Shown here: positions 46,301 to 58,500 of the stretch, one piece after another
Layout: every line of letters starts with the position of its first letter
Position numbering within the stretch: position 1 is the stretch's first letter
From: Gavia stellata
Lineage: Eukaryota; Chordata; Aves; Gaviiformes; Gaviidae
Length of the DNA stretch: 64,000 bases
NCBI RefSeq assembly: GCF_030936135.1
Contig: NC_082597.1
Span: 41,397,095 to 41,461,094, forward strand
Direction: 5' to 3'
Made by a program: the position numbers and the translations under genes
Notes under the pieces: model-generated
What the model was told of the DNA's origin: nothing
Database searches by the model: none
What the model saw: only the letters and a program-made list of their open reading frames with translations

Positions 46301-49300
46301 TGGAGATAGGTACGGAAATAAAGTGCCAACTGACAGCTTTAAAGTGGCTCTTGTCAGGGGGATTATCTGCTAAAAAGAAAAAAAGGAAAGTGCGTGGAAA
46401 GGATTGGAATCAGGAGGAATTGTGGGTGCAGGGGTTGGAAGAGCAAGTGTAGCAGCGCCAGAGCAGATGGGAGTGAGCAGCAATGAAAGGAAGTGGCTAT
46501 CTGGCTGAGTGGTGGTGAGTGGGAGGAGGAATGTCGATGGAAGACAGTGCTGAAAGAAGAATTTTGCATGGTTTCACTTTTGCTACTCCCGCTCCTATTC
46601 CAAAATAGTTGCAGCATATGTTGCAGGGCTGGCATTGTGTGGGCCTGACCACAGCTTGGTCAGCTGCGCAGGGCAGGACCTCCACTGGCTGTCTGAAATC
46701 ATGCGCATTACATTTTGAAGAGACCTCTACAGCCAGGTACATCTTGCTTTTAGTTTTATTAAACATTACTGTAGAGTCATTAGTGCTGAGTAATTTGTCA
46801 TGATACAGAGAAAGACCTTGAGGCTAAGAAAGATCTTATGAGAAGAGTCATACCACAATAAGGCCAACCTTTATTGCACTGCTGCTGTTTTGTTATTACT
46901 TTATCTAAGATGTAATTAGAGATCACAAGCTCCTGGTTAGTAAAAATCTTAATTCAATACCTTACAGTACAGCTAAGTCTTATCCTGGCCAATGAGGAAG
47001 AGCTGTAATAATCTGGCTAAAGGAGAATAAGATAATTACTGGTTTTATAGTGCTCTCTGGCTTGCAGAGAGCCTGCATAAATGCTCCAGCACTGAATTCT
47101 CTTAGGCTTGTGTTTGGGGGCTCACTCAGTTTGGCTTGGCATCACACAAAAAGATGGAGTAGTCTCACAAATGTGATCTGTGCAATAATAGTTGCTTGAT
47201 TCTGCACAAGGGAAAAATCCTTTTTGCCCAGGAAGGGCTGGTGAACGGAGTCACAGAAGCAGACTTAGGTCAGAATCAGTGCATGTCCAACAGCTCATGT
47301 TAGTTTAGGTCCAGCACCATGGGACCATGGTTTTATACCTGTCCTTAAGACAAGGTGACTGGAGGTAGTGTAGTGGTTCTAGCCTTCCCTGAGATGCTGG
47401 AGATCTGGGCTGCGTATTCCCTCATCTGCAGTGTGGTGATCAGTCTGAGGAGACTGAAGAGCTGACTTTCATTAATAGCCTAAAAAAAAAAAAATTAGGT
47501 TGAACAACTATTCAGAATAACTTTTTCCCCAGTGGGTTCTGTCATTTGTTAGTTACTAGAAAAAAGCAAAACCATCAGTTCTTTCTGAAGTAACCCTGCA
47601 CTTATTGTGCAGTTCAGCCTGTAGCTTTTAGAAAATTATTCTGTATTTGAAAAATACATTAATATGTTTATGTAATAGCAGTAATGACCTCAAGACCAGG
47701 CATTTTCTGTCAGTTAATGACTACCTGGGTTAAAGGCCTGAGGCTCTGCCTTAGGCCCTCTCTTCAGCTGCCGGCTATTAACTGCCAGCAAAGTCTGTCC
47801 ATCAGTTATTATTTATTAATCAGCATTGAAGCAATTTACACCAGATAATTCTTTGTGGGTAAGCAAATTGATTACAGCAGAATGATTTAACTAACAAAAG
47901 TACAATTAGTCCTCAATTAAAATTAAGTTTTCTTCTTCTGCAACCTGAATTTAGTCCAGCTCCAGAGTTGAGCTCTACTTTCTAAGCCCATCTATACCTG
48001 AAAAGTAACTTTTGTTAGCCCGTCGCTTACCACTGGGAGGCCACACATTTATCTGATAAACAGAGAGCAGCTAATGCAGGAAGCACCAGGCATATTTCTG
48101 AAGCGTGGTATAGTGCAGACTTGTAATGTTTAATCTTTATATGTCCCGGAATGCTCCTCTGATAGTGGTACGGTGATACTCATTCATTTTTTGGTCTTTA
48201 TTACAAATATCCCACTCTTGCCTTCCCTAAAATAGCTTTCATCAAACAGTTAAAAATAAAATACGTGTTACAAAGAATGTGATGGGAGATGGGCAGTTAT
48301 ACTGAGCTAGAAAAGCACGCACACGTTATCAACATGGATAGGTGTGTTTGTGCTTTCTTTTTCTTGTATGAAATTTTCTCTGTAGTAACAACAGAAAGGC
48401 TGGTTCTACAAATAGCTTTACCAGTTTAGTGCTTACTATTGTGAATTGTTTTAGTTAAGTGGGAAATAGTAATATTAGTAGTAATAGTTAGTAATATTAG
48501 TAGTAATATTAGTAGTAATAGTAATCCAAAGAAATCGTAGCTTTTTCAGATTCACCACATCAATATTTGTTTACCCATTCTGTTTCAGGTTTGTATATTG
48601 AAAATGACTTTTAGTTTATTAATTTTTAAATACTATAGCTACAAAATATGCTACAAACAAAAACTTACGTGATCAGCATCCATACTAAACTGAATATGCC
48701 AGGGAATCTGTTAAAAACATAAATTGCAATCTTGCAATCCATGTTATTGATTTCTGGTTGAATTTGCAAGTCGAATGCACTAGGAAAACATTGTACATGT
48801 ATTGTGCTTACTCCTTTAAAAAAAATGCTCTCTGTCAGCACTTGTACTACATGCAGTATTTAAATGTGATATTTATTTTATTAACATAAACTCTCAGCTG
48901 CAGTCTGCAAATAGTATTATTGAGTTGAAAGACTTGAGTTTGGGAACATGGTTTTGTTTTGGTTTTGGCTGGGAAGATGACCTGTAAGTATCTGGTGGCA
49001 GCGGTGTACTTAACTTTGTATGTAGTAGCAAGAAGACTGTTGAAAAGCACAATTCAGTTTCTTAATTTGTGGGTAATTTGTAGGTTTATGGCTTGCCTGC
49101 AATAACAGGGAGCAGAGAGAGGGGCAGCATATGTGATTCCTGGCCTGATGGCAGTTGGAGCAGCATCCTGATTGCAATTCCGTACCTTCAAGAGCATTGC
49201 TTCATCTGGCTAATGAAGAAGAAAAAAAGGTCTGAGCCTCTCAGTACTTTCCACTCCTTCCCTGCCGTTTGCTCAGAGGAGAGTAGTGTGAAGTCCCTGC

Positions 49301-51452
49301 AATTCCTCCCATTTCCCACATTACAAGTAGGGGAAGGAGGGAGATGGAGGAGGAAAGACTCTATTTCCTTTTCCTTTTGTGTACTAATGAGCATATGCTT
49401 AGTAGTATCTACTGTGACAATATAACTCATAGTGAAAGCTGAACATTCAAGCTGTGCTCTGCTTTCTGTACTACATTCTTTCATGTCTCCTTATGCCTCT
49501 TACGTTCTGCTGTCATATTTGACTTCATTAACTTATTCGTTAAGGTCTCTGTCCTTGGCATCAACATTAATTCTGCTTTCTGACATCCAAAGAAGTAGCA
49601 AGAGTCTATTAACATGTTTCCGTAAGAGTCATGCTCTTGCTATAAAAGCAAAAATGAAGTGCCAAATAATCTGTAGGAGGCATCTCACCCCAGGACAACG
49701 TGAAGGTGAACACATTCCTGCACCAGTCTGAACATCTGTCAGTCAAACCAGTGTTATCCTGTATACCTACCATAGTAACTGCACTCTGTGCAGTGAAAAT
49801 GGATTACTGAGGCAGGTGGCTTAGTTGACGTCTAGTTGAGTGACAGATACAGTATTTGTGAGGGAGGAGAGTGATGTGTACTTTTATTTATTTATAGACC
49901 AGTCACTCTTCCAGGGTTTAGGTAAGTTTTAATCATATTTTTCATACAGGAACAAGCAATTTAGCCTGTTTGTTCCCACTTTTTATGGCCAGCGGTGGGA
50001 AAATAACCACGCATTTCAGAGATTCGTAACTGTTGCCAGTCCAACCCCTCATTTTCAGATGGTCAAGTGTCTGTAACATTCACCTTTCAGGCTTGCCTTT
50101 ACCTGAGTTTTTTTTTTTTTTTGTTGGAAAACCTGCACAAATGCCATCTTATTTTTGCCTTTGTCCCATTTATTTTTTTTTTTTTTGCTGCCTGGAGCAG
50201 AGGAGAGGCTCTATGGTGGTCTTGCCCCCGTTTGTACTAGTAGAGGACCTAGTCTGTTTGTTTGATTTTCTATGAAGGTGTCTGTCGGGTGAACAGGACT
50301 CTCTCATTCTTCTTCTAGGGTGCTTTCACACTTCAGGTGCCTCTTCTGAAGATTTTTTTTTTTAATCAGATGCCAGAATGGCACAGCTTCATAGTGTAAA
50401 TGTGCTTTTCCAGGGTCCACCCTGGCACAGACTGGCTTCACAAGTCCTTCTCTGCTACTCTCCAAGGGTGTCGTTTGCATAGGGCAAACTCTGCAGCTGT
50501 GGGAGTAGCCAGGGTGACTCTCAATTGCCTTGCAGATGGTGGTTTCATTCTCGAATTTATTCCGTCTCGTAGCGGCTGCTGTGACTGCCCAACTGCTTGA
50601 GCCCGGCACATGGCCCTGTCCCATGGCAGCCCTCTTGTGCAGTGGGGTGGGGACAGGTGGTAGAGAACCAGCTGCGTTGGCCTGTTTCCACTGAACGGTG
50701 CCCCTAGGAGATCCTCCACTGCTCCTGTCTGGCAGCTTTCTGGCTGCTGTGTGCTGTTGAGACATAGCAAGAGCAGCCGGAGATGAGAACTGAGTCTGTT
50801 ATCTTCTTATTTGGAACAGTGTAATTTGAAAGCAGATTATGTTTCTCTTTGAAGGGTAAATGACCTAAAGTGTGTTAAAAAAAGTTATCCCACAGTAGAT
50901 TATCCTGAAAAATATTCAGCAACGCGTTTTGTTTCACAGCATGCAGAGGAGCTGTGGGGCAGAACGAGAAGACTAATACTTCATTTATTTTAAATTACTA
51001 CAGTGGGGGAGGGTATAAGAAGCAAAAGGTGGTTATTAGCATTCACTGGGGATGCCACTGGGGGTACCCACACTTTCTCCCCTCTCATCCTCCCTTTCCC
51101 GAGAGCAGTGGATAGTTTGGTAGCCATAGCAGATTGGAACCTCAATTAAGAGTTCGTATCCTCAGGACAGCAAGCAGTACATTAGTTAATAAAACTAAAA
51201 GAATAACTAAAAGGGAATAAGAAGTGGAGGAGGAAGAAGGGAAATGGATTCCTATGGATTAATTTCAAAGAAAGAAGTATGCCTACCGAATTGTTCATAT
51301 ACCACATAGGTGTTTCTTGTACTTCTCCAGTCCTCTGGCTGATTAAATCATAGTCCATGGTTGAACAACAGTACATCATGCTGTGTTTCGTTTTACTGAA
51401 AAGTGTTACTATATGTTTAAAATTTGATAATGTTGTTTTGGAGTAAGTTCAT
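43387..51452 (+). other. TRHDE: TRHDE intron 2, second segment
   Basis: No exon with a match to the M1 peptidase, and no transposon recognised. Includes AATG tandem units at 44703-44718 and an AAT/AGT repeat at 48466-48525. The minus-strand open frame at 50304-50765 (153 codons) has no domain I can name and no flanking splice or promoter evidence. Confidence 0.6.
48466..48525. repeat. Imperfect TAG/TAA trinucleotide microsatellite
   Basis: About 60 bp of mixed AGT and AAT triplets, including repeated GTAATATTA blocks. A simple repeat, probably length-variable. Confidence 0.9.
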
Positions 51453-51690
51453 TCACAGAATCACTAAGGTTGGAAAAGACCTGTAAGATCATCAAGTCCA
51501 ACCATCAATGCAACACCACCATGCCCACTAAATCATGACCCACAATGCCCTGTCCACACGTTCCTTGAACACCTCCAGTGATGGTGACGCCACCACTTCC
51601 CTGGGCAGCCTGTTCCAGTGTTTCACCACTCTCTCAGTACAGAAATTTTTCCTAATATCCAGCCTGAACCTCCCCTGGTGCAACTTGACT
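51453..51690 (-). mobile_element. CR1 LINE 3' fragment, antisense, relatively young
   Basis: Begins TCACAGAATCAC, 'taaggttggaaaagacctg', 'taagatcatcaagtccaacc', continues through 'acttccctgggcagcctgtt' and 'aatttttcctaatatccagc', and stops at 'ctggtgcaacttgac'. Very close to the usual CR1 3' sequence and similar in wording to the tail of the 13.8-kb element (same subfamily group). Only one octamer remains at its end. No target duplication is visible, as usual for CR1. Confidence 0.95.
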
Positions 51691-54600
51691 TTAAATACCA
51701 TGGGGAAAAAAGGGAGACTGATTTACACCTGGTGAGAAAGTTTGTTAGTTTTTTGTCTAACCTGAGTAATTCAGATAGAAGCCTAAATCTGTATGTGGGA
51801 ATATCAATGAGTGATGGCATGTGATACTTCATTTAAAGTCATATGTATGAATGTATATGCATTCATAAAATGAATACTTACATTTTTGGCTACCGCTGCA
51901 TCAGAGAAGACATAAGCTTTTTTTTCCCCAGACTAAAGGAATAATTCTTCTCATTTTACTGAAGTTCTGTAACTGGATTCAGGTGATGGAAAGGGAGTGA
52001 TAACCAAACTTGGTTTTCTTCTCTTCATTAATCTTTGTTTTTTATTCCTTAGCAACTCCATATATTTAAAATGTGTTAAACATACGGTTCCAGAATAAGA
52101 GAACAGAGTGATCACAGGGAATATCTGATATATTTCAGTCCACGGTGCTTTTACTGTATCACCTTTCTGTGATAAGCACCAGTAGCATTCTGCCCTTATT
52201 TGGAAGCCTCCTATCATTCCATGCTCAAATTGTATTCATGCAAATATTTGTCCATCTACTTGCCCAGAGAGTATGCATCTGTGATGCATATAAAGTGTAT
52301 GTTTGCCTTTGTGCTTGGATTTAAAAACTCCTGCTATTCTAGTTGCTACTGGGAAAGGAATGTATATTATTTCTTATCTATTCCCTTTGTTTATTTTGAA
52401 TGAGTACATAGCAGGGTTTTCTTCTGGAACCCAAGACCTTCCTCAGTTTGAGGCTTAGTTAGGATTCTCCATGGGTCTGTGATTCTTAGTATGCTTTGTT
52501 GTGACTTGCTGTTTTACCCATGAAATGTCGAGTGGTGTTTCCTTTTTGTCTTTGATTTAAAAAAAGACCCAGAAGGTTATACTTTGCTTTCCTGGGAGCT
52601 GTTTAATGTTTATTCTTGAGCCAAGCCCATTTGGTCTGAACTGGAAATTTAGGCAGTTAATATGAGCAGTTCTAAAATTATATTGCAGTCACCCATTGAT
52701 CCTGATGATCACTTTAAAAAAAGTTTTGATATGCAGAGGATTAAGAAATAGAGTAGACTCTATTGAGTTTTCTACTTAAAAATATTACATCTGTTGTGGA
52801 CAAGTATAGCAATGAGTATATTAAAGTTAATAGACCCCAAGACAGTAGAAAGATGACTTCACTGGGAGCTTGGTATCTTGGTGTAGAAAAAGAAAGTTTG
52901 AAACTTTTCCTTGTGTCTCTATATCGCTTGGCTTGTGATGATCCACAGAGGACTGGTCATTCTGAGTTGCTGTGGGAAGTATTATATAAATGTCTGCCAA
53001 GTAAAGTTATATTAACTTCTGGCTACAAGAAACATGTGAGCCTTACAGAGGAGGTATTGTGCTGTCTTAGAATTAAGAACCTAGTGCGAACCTTTTCAAA
53101 ACTGATGTGGAAAGCATGAGGAGGCTTGAGAAAGTGAAAGGGGATGAAGAAGGCCACCTCTCAGAAAGCTTGGGACTCCTTGCCATGAAACAACTTCGAA
53201 ATGCTTAACTAGCTTGTATGTGAGAGCTGCTTGAGCAGCAGAAAAAGTTCAGTGAAAGCATAATTTAGGTATGGAAATGAAGATTTGTCATTTTTATGGT
53301 TACAATAGGGCATATTATAACATTTGTCTTTACTACAAAATACTTTGATGAGTCACACATGACTAGGAATGATTATACTACCATGAAGTATTGTGAGGAT
53401 AAAAAGGATCAGTGAATCATAGTGCAGCTGGTAGTGTAGAGTTGCCTCGTTTCATAGTTCTGTTATTCAGGGTTTGATGGCTAAGAAGAAATATTCTGAG
53501 TACTGTTTTGTATGTATGGATGTGCTTTAGCAGCATTTAAAGTATTTAAATACATTTAATTATACAGTTTATTTCCTAACTGAACTCACCAGTACAATGT
53601 TACCTTGCAGTACCTACATGAGGAAGTCCAGCAAAGAACAAAACTGATTTCCCTGAAGAACGTACCTGCTCTGAAAGATGCTTCCTCTCAAATGCAGGGG
53701 AGATTTACTGATGCTGGCGTGTTTTCATGAAGTTGAACTACTGTAACAGTTGCGATAAACATTAACAAGATTAAGTGCTTTTGCATATTTATTGAGCTCT
53801 GTCACCTGAACTTGGACAAGCTCCCCCCTACGTACCAACCCATAACCACAGATTTTCATATCCTTTTCTTTCTTCTTCAGAGGCTGCTTTGTGGCATCGA
53901 GTCACTTCAGACTCGCTGCCTTTCAGGTCCAAGGACTTCTGTGTTTCTCATTCAGCAGAACAAGTTCAAATAATGTTGCTGAACCTTAGGTTGCAGTTTA
54001 GTGTTGTATGTAATGCAGTGTAGCTGAGAGCTGCTACTGAGCAGAGTTGTTTCCCCCTCCCTTGCCTGCACACTTTTGCTATATCATTTCTGTCAGATCT
54101 AGTGATCTGTTGCTAAACAGTGAGCCTGTTGACTGCAGTAGTCCAAAGGGAAACTACAGAACAAATTCAATAACCTTTTGGCCGAACCATCTCACCCAAT
54201 GTGTGGATAGTCCATGGATCTAACTTGGGAGGAGGAGGAAATGTGTGACTGTTCTTTTTAGTGATATGCCATCATAGCTGTGGAGTAAGAACAATATAAA
54301 ACTGTCTATGAAAGTATTTTGCCACTCTGACTCATGCAGGTGTCACTCTTTCACATACAAGCTGCTCTCATTACTCAGGTAAAGAAATTAATGCCAGGTG
54401 CTTGATACATGTGAATTACAAGTGAGACCCTTCAAAGGGCTGAGATGTTTTTACTGTTTTTCTATCTCTACCTCACCTTCCTGATTATTAAGAACCCATT
54501 ATCAGTTATTTCCTGGAGTCTAGTTTTGTTGGTCACTATAGTTGGGGAAAAAACCTCTGTATTATCCGCTAGGAAGAGTCACTGTGCATGGGACTCACAG

Positions 54601-55264
54601 TCAGAGCTAGGTTTCAAGTCATGTGTTAGATAATAATGAAATATTTTTTTACAGTCTTTTAAAAAAACCGAACAAGCTTATTGTAAGAACAGCCACAGAG
54701 GAACATATTTTATTGTGTCCTATATGGAGATCAGTTTAGAGATGACTACCACTGGAGTATTCCTCATAGATTTCAGCTATCAGTGACCCTGACCTGGAGT
54801 TATACATGGGCCACTGGTTTAATAGCTGCCAAAGGACCTGCTCTTGGTAATTGTACATTACCTGTTTTGGAAGCTGTTGCACTTTGCTGTCTGTGACAAT
54901 TGGTGGCAATGAGATCTGTATTTTACTTATGTGTCTAGTTTACTTAAATGCATTTATTCCACATTTTCATTGGCTGCCCTCTTCTTTTGCTGTGACAACC
55001 AGTGACTGGTTGTTCTTCATTTGCTTCTTGTGTACCAGTCCTGATTTTATAGATGGTTTAGCTGTCCTTTTACAGAACTCAGAAGTACTTAATCTCTCCT
55101 TGTATGGGATTCACTTCCCATCTTTTCTTATTCTTGCCAACTTTCTCAGTGCCTTTTAAGTTCCACAGTGCCTGCTTTGAAATGCTGACTGAAAGAGAGG
55201 GGTGGTGCCACACCTGCCTGCAGTGCTCAAAGTTTATATGCTTGAGTTTGTTCTGTGGCATAAT
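51691..55264 (+). other. TRHDE: TRHDE intron 2, third segment
   Basis: AT-rich, no recognised exon. The + strand open frame at 52763-53119 (118 codons) has no known domain, and a flanking promoter or splice site is not apparent; I treat it as chance. Confidence 0.55.
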
Positions 55265-55595
55265 AATGTTTTGGTTTTTATTCTTTCCTTAATCAGTTGT
55301 AACATCATGTTTGCCTATTGAACATCTGCTGAGCACTGAGCTGATGTTTTCAGAGAGCTGTCCACACTGACTCCCAAGAATTCTTCCCTGAGCTATAGCT
55401 AATTTAGACTCTATTACCGTGTATGTATAGTTACTGTTATTTTTTCCTATTTGTGTTTCTTTGCACTTACCAATGTTGAATGTCATTTGCCATTTTACCA
55501 TCAGCCATGCGGTATTATGAGATTCACCTGCAGCATTTCGTACACATGACTATTCTGAATAATTCCGTACAGATGGCATACTTTTCTGCTTATAT
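55265..55595 (-). mobile_element. Ancient CR1/L3-type LINE fragment, antisense
   Basis: The minus-strand translation (55289-55501) has KWQMTFNIGKCKE, IGKNNSNYTYT and ESKLAIAQGRILG in order. These correspond to the C-terminal part of the RT region of an old amniote CR1/L3-type LINE, in which the order WQMKFN-KCK, IGKNNPNYTYT, SKLAV-ERDLGV is well known. The nucleotide sequence is heavily diverged, and beyond about 55595 I lose it. It predates the octamer-tailed CR1s in this window. Confidence 0.75.
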
Positions 55596-58500
55596 GTCCG
55601 TATCACTTCTGGACATTCCTTACTATTTGTCTCTGCTGGTGTGGCTGAAGAGTCCATGGCTAGCAAGAATGTGGCAGTTGCATGTTCTGTTTTGTGGCAG
55701 GAAACTTTGATGGAACTTTACTGAAAAGTCTTGCTGATTCTGACAAAGATTCTGACAATGTGATAATATACACGCCTAAACAGGTGAATAGAGAATATAA
55801 AGGTTGTTGCTAGAAGTCATAGGTAATTATGGTTCAGGTCATTGCTGTGTGAGAAGTCTAGTAACATTAGCAATTGCTATGCTGAAGTTGACAAACATCT
55901 TCAACACTTTGAGTGTATTTTAGTCAGTGTCAGCTGACCTGATGTAGGTGTATCTGTTCTGGAATATTCTAAATCACTCTTTGGGCTCTATTAACTCTAC
56001 TGAACAGAACTCCATTGACTGACAGTGGAGGTACAGACACCATCTTGTATGCAGATGTGTACATCATAGAGATCTTTAGGACCTGAGGTGTCTGCTTTGT
56101 GAAGCATCACTCTAACCATAAGCTGTAGTGTTTTGACTGTAGTTTTGTTACATTTGTTTTTTGAAAAGATCTTAGGAAATTAAACTTTCTGCTTTATTTC
56201 AAGAGGAATGTATTGTCTGTCATGACATTAAATACTTTGGTTTTGTTTTGGTGGGAAACAGGGTTAAGGTAAACTTGATTCAATACGAACAAACTAAAAT
56301 GGCAAGCTCAGCTGGTGAATCGCAAAAGTCTGTTGTTTGCATAGCCCTGGTGAAATGCTAACACGCTTAAAGGCTAAGTACTAGAACACTGGGAAGATTT
56401 TTTTTCTTTGTATTTCCAGTTTTCCTGATTTTTATGGAATACTAGTAATCTACAAGTTGAATGCAAAAAATATTGTGAAAATTGTGGTTCTGATATATGG
56501 AAAACTACTTTTGCATTGGTTACTTTATTTTTTGTTAAAACATCCAAGGCTGCACTGACAGGGAGATAATTTCTCTTCTTACTGGAGAGCACATTAGAAC
56601 CATGAAAGATACATCATGTCATTGTTTGAAAGTCTGTCTATTCTAGAGAAGGACAGCTAGTGAAGTGTTTAACTGATCTTTATATAGCTGGACAATGCCA
56701 AATATACAGCTTCTTTGGGAACTCTAAGATGGAAAAAAGCTGGACCTTCCATACCTGAACTTTTAATCTGAAAGAGACTGTCTGTGGTTTTGTACCATTT
56801 TCTGCTCATCAGCATTCAGCAACACTGCAGGATAGAGGAAAATACAGAAACATAAGAAAAAGATAAAAGGAGACTGGGAGCTGAAAAAAGATAAATGACT
56901 TTGCCGTCAGTGCAGTATAATGAAAATCAAATCCGTGCTTGGCAATGCACAATTGCCCAGTATGGGTAACCCCAGACAGTGTTTTAAGTAAAATACATGC
57001 TGTTTGTATTTTATTCTTGTATTCACATAAAGATAAATGACTTTGTTATTAGTTGATTGCAGGGGAAATAGGCGTCCTGATTCTGTAAAGTCATGAGAAT
57101 GAGTGTGACTCACATGTTTAGTGTCTGTTCGGTTATTGGCTTTGCCAGTAATGGAATTTTGTTGTTGCCAAGGTAAGGCCTATTTCAACCCCTCTTTGGT
57201 TTGCTTGGACTGGGTATAAAAAGATTCTGCAAGCAGGATACATTCACCTTAAAAGTGTGAAAAAATTACTTGTTTGGTAATGCACACAAAAGATACCTAG
57301 GAGGTAATGAGCTACTAGGCTCAGTGTTAGTGTGCTCACCATGGCTCACAGTCTTTGCTGGCCTGGCAGGCATTGGCTGGGGGGGAGGATTGTCCTGCAT
57401 AGCTCCTTTTAATAGACCCTCAGTGTTGCTGAGCTGCCATCTTCCACCATCAACTCTGATGACACTGGTGATGGTGATGACTGGAGGTGATGATTCCCAA
57501 TGGGGCCAGCTAACCTCTCTGTATGGTTTTATACCTTTGGGTTGGTATTTTCTTCTTGAATCCCTAAGCTAGTGATAATGCTGTCTCAATAATCTTAACC
57601 TCTGTAACTTTCATGTTTTTATCTGCCTCCAGACTTCCTCATAGCTCTTCTTCAGTAGTTACACAGCTAGGCAACACCAGAGCTGGACCTTGGCATGCAG
57701 GCAGCTGAACCCCTTGGTGGTGAAAGTAGAGTTACCAGAGAGGGTTATAGGCTATAGTGGTAGTATTTACATGACCAAGTTACACTGTAATTAAAAGTAG
57801 TATAAAAAATGATTTTAACAAACTTATTAATTTCATTTTAGCAAAAGAAATAATAAAGATACCTTTTCTGTGTTACTTTCAAATAATATTAATGTATCAA
57901 ATTGTTATGCACAGGCGCAGTGCTGCACTGTTTGTGGGAAATGCACAATGGAAACATAATTCATTTTAGAATGTGCCTATACTGGAATCAAAACACAAAA
58001 AGGAATCCACAACAACTTTGAAAGACTTTTGCAGACTTGCATTTTGTTCCTGATTGGATCAGACAATATATTTTTAATAAATGTAGTCTTGAACATCTGC
58101 AAACTGTTTGCAAGCTGGAATTTTCTTTTTGAATAGCTGACTGTGGAATCACAGACTCTGTAATCATGGATGCTGTGTCTCCGCAGTACCTATTTGCAAT
58201 ATAATAATATAATAATCATAATAATAGCAATAATAAAGTCCCTTCCCTCCCAGTTAAAATTCAATGTTCTGGATAGCATTTCATACCAGTATAATGTGCT
58301 ATTGGCTGTTTATCATGGCTCACAGATGACTGCAGATGGCCTCCAAATACATACATTTCTGGGTTGTTCCTCTCCAGCTTCTTCATTTTAGTATATGAAT
58401 CCCAGAATCCACAAGTGAACAGGAAACTTCTGAACCAGAGCTCTTTTTTCATTTCGCATTAGATTATAATGTACAAACCTTGCTGGGAGCCCTGTTTTTG

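Noticed and set aside
50304..50765. 153-codon minus-strand frame in intron 2
   Set aside because: Another frame is open over the same DNA, composition is ordinary, and there is no domain or promoter. Probably chance.
52763..53119. 118-codon + strand frame in intron 2
   Set aside because: No recognised family, no splice sites that would join it to TRHDE, and no similarity to an M1 peptidase exon.
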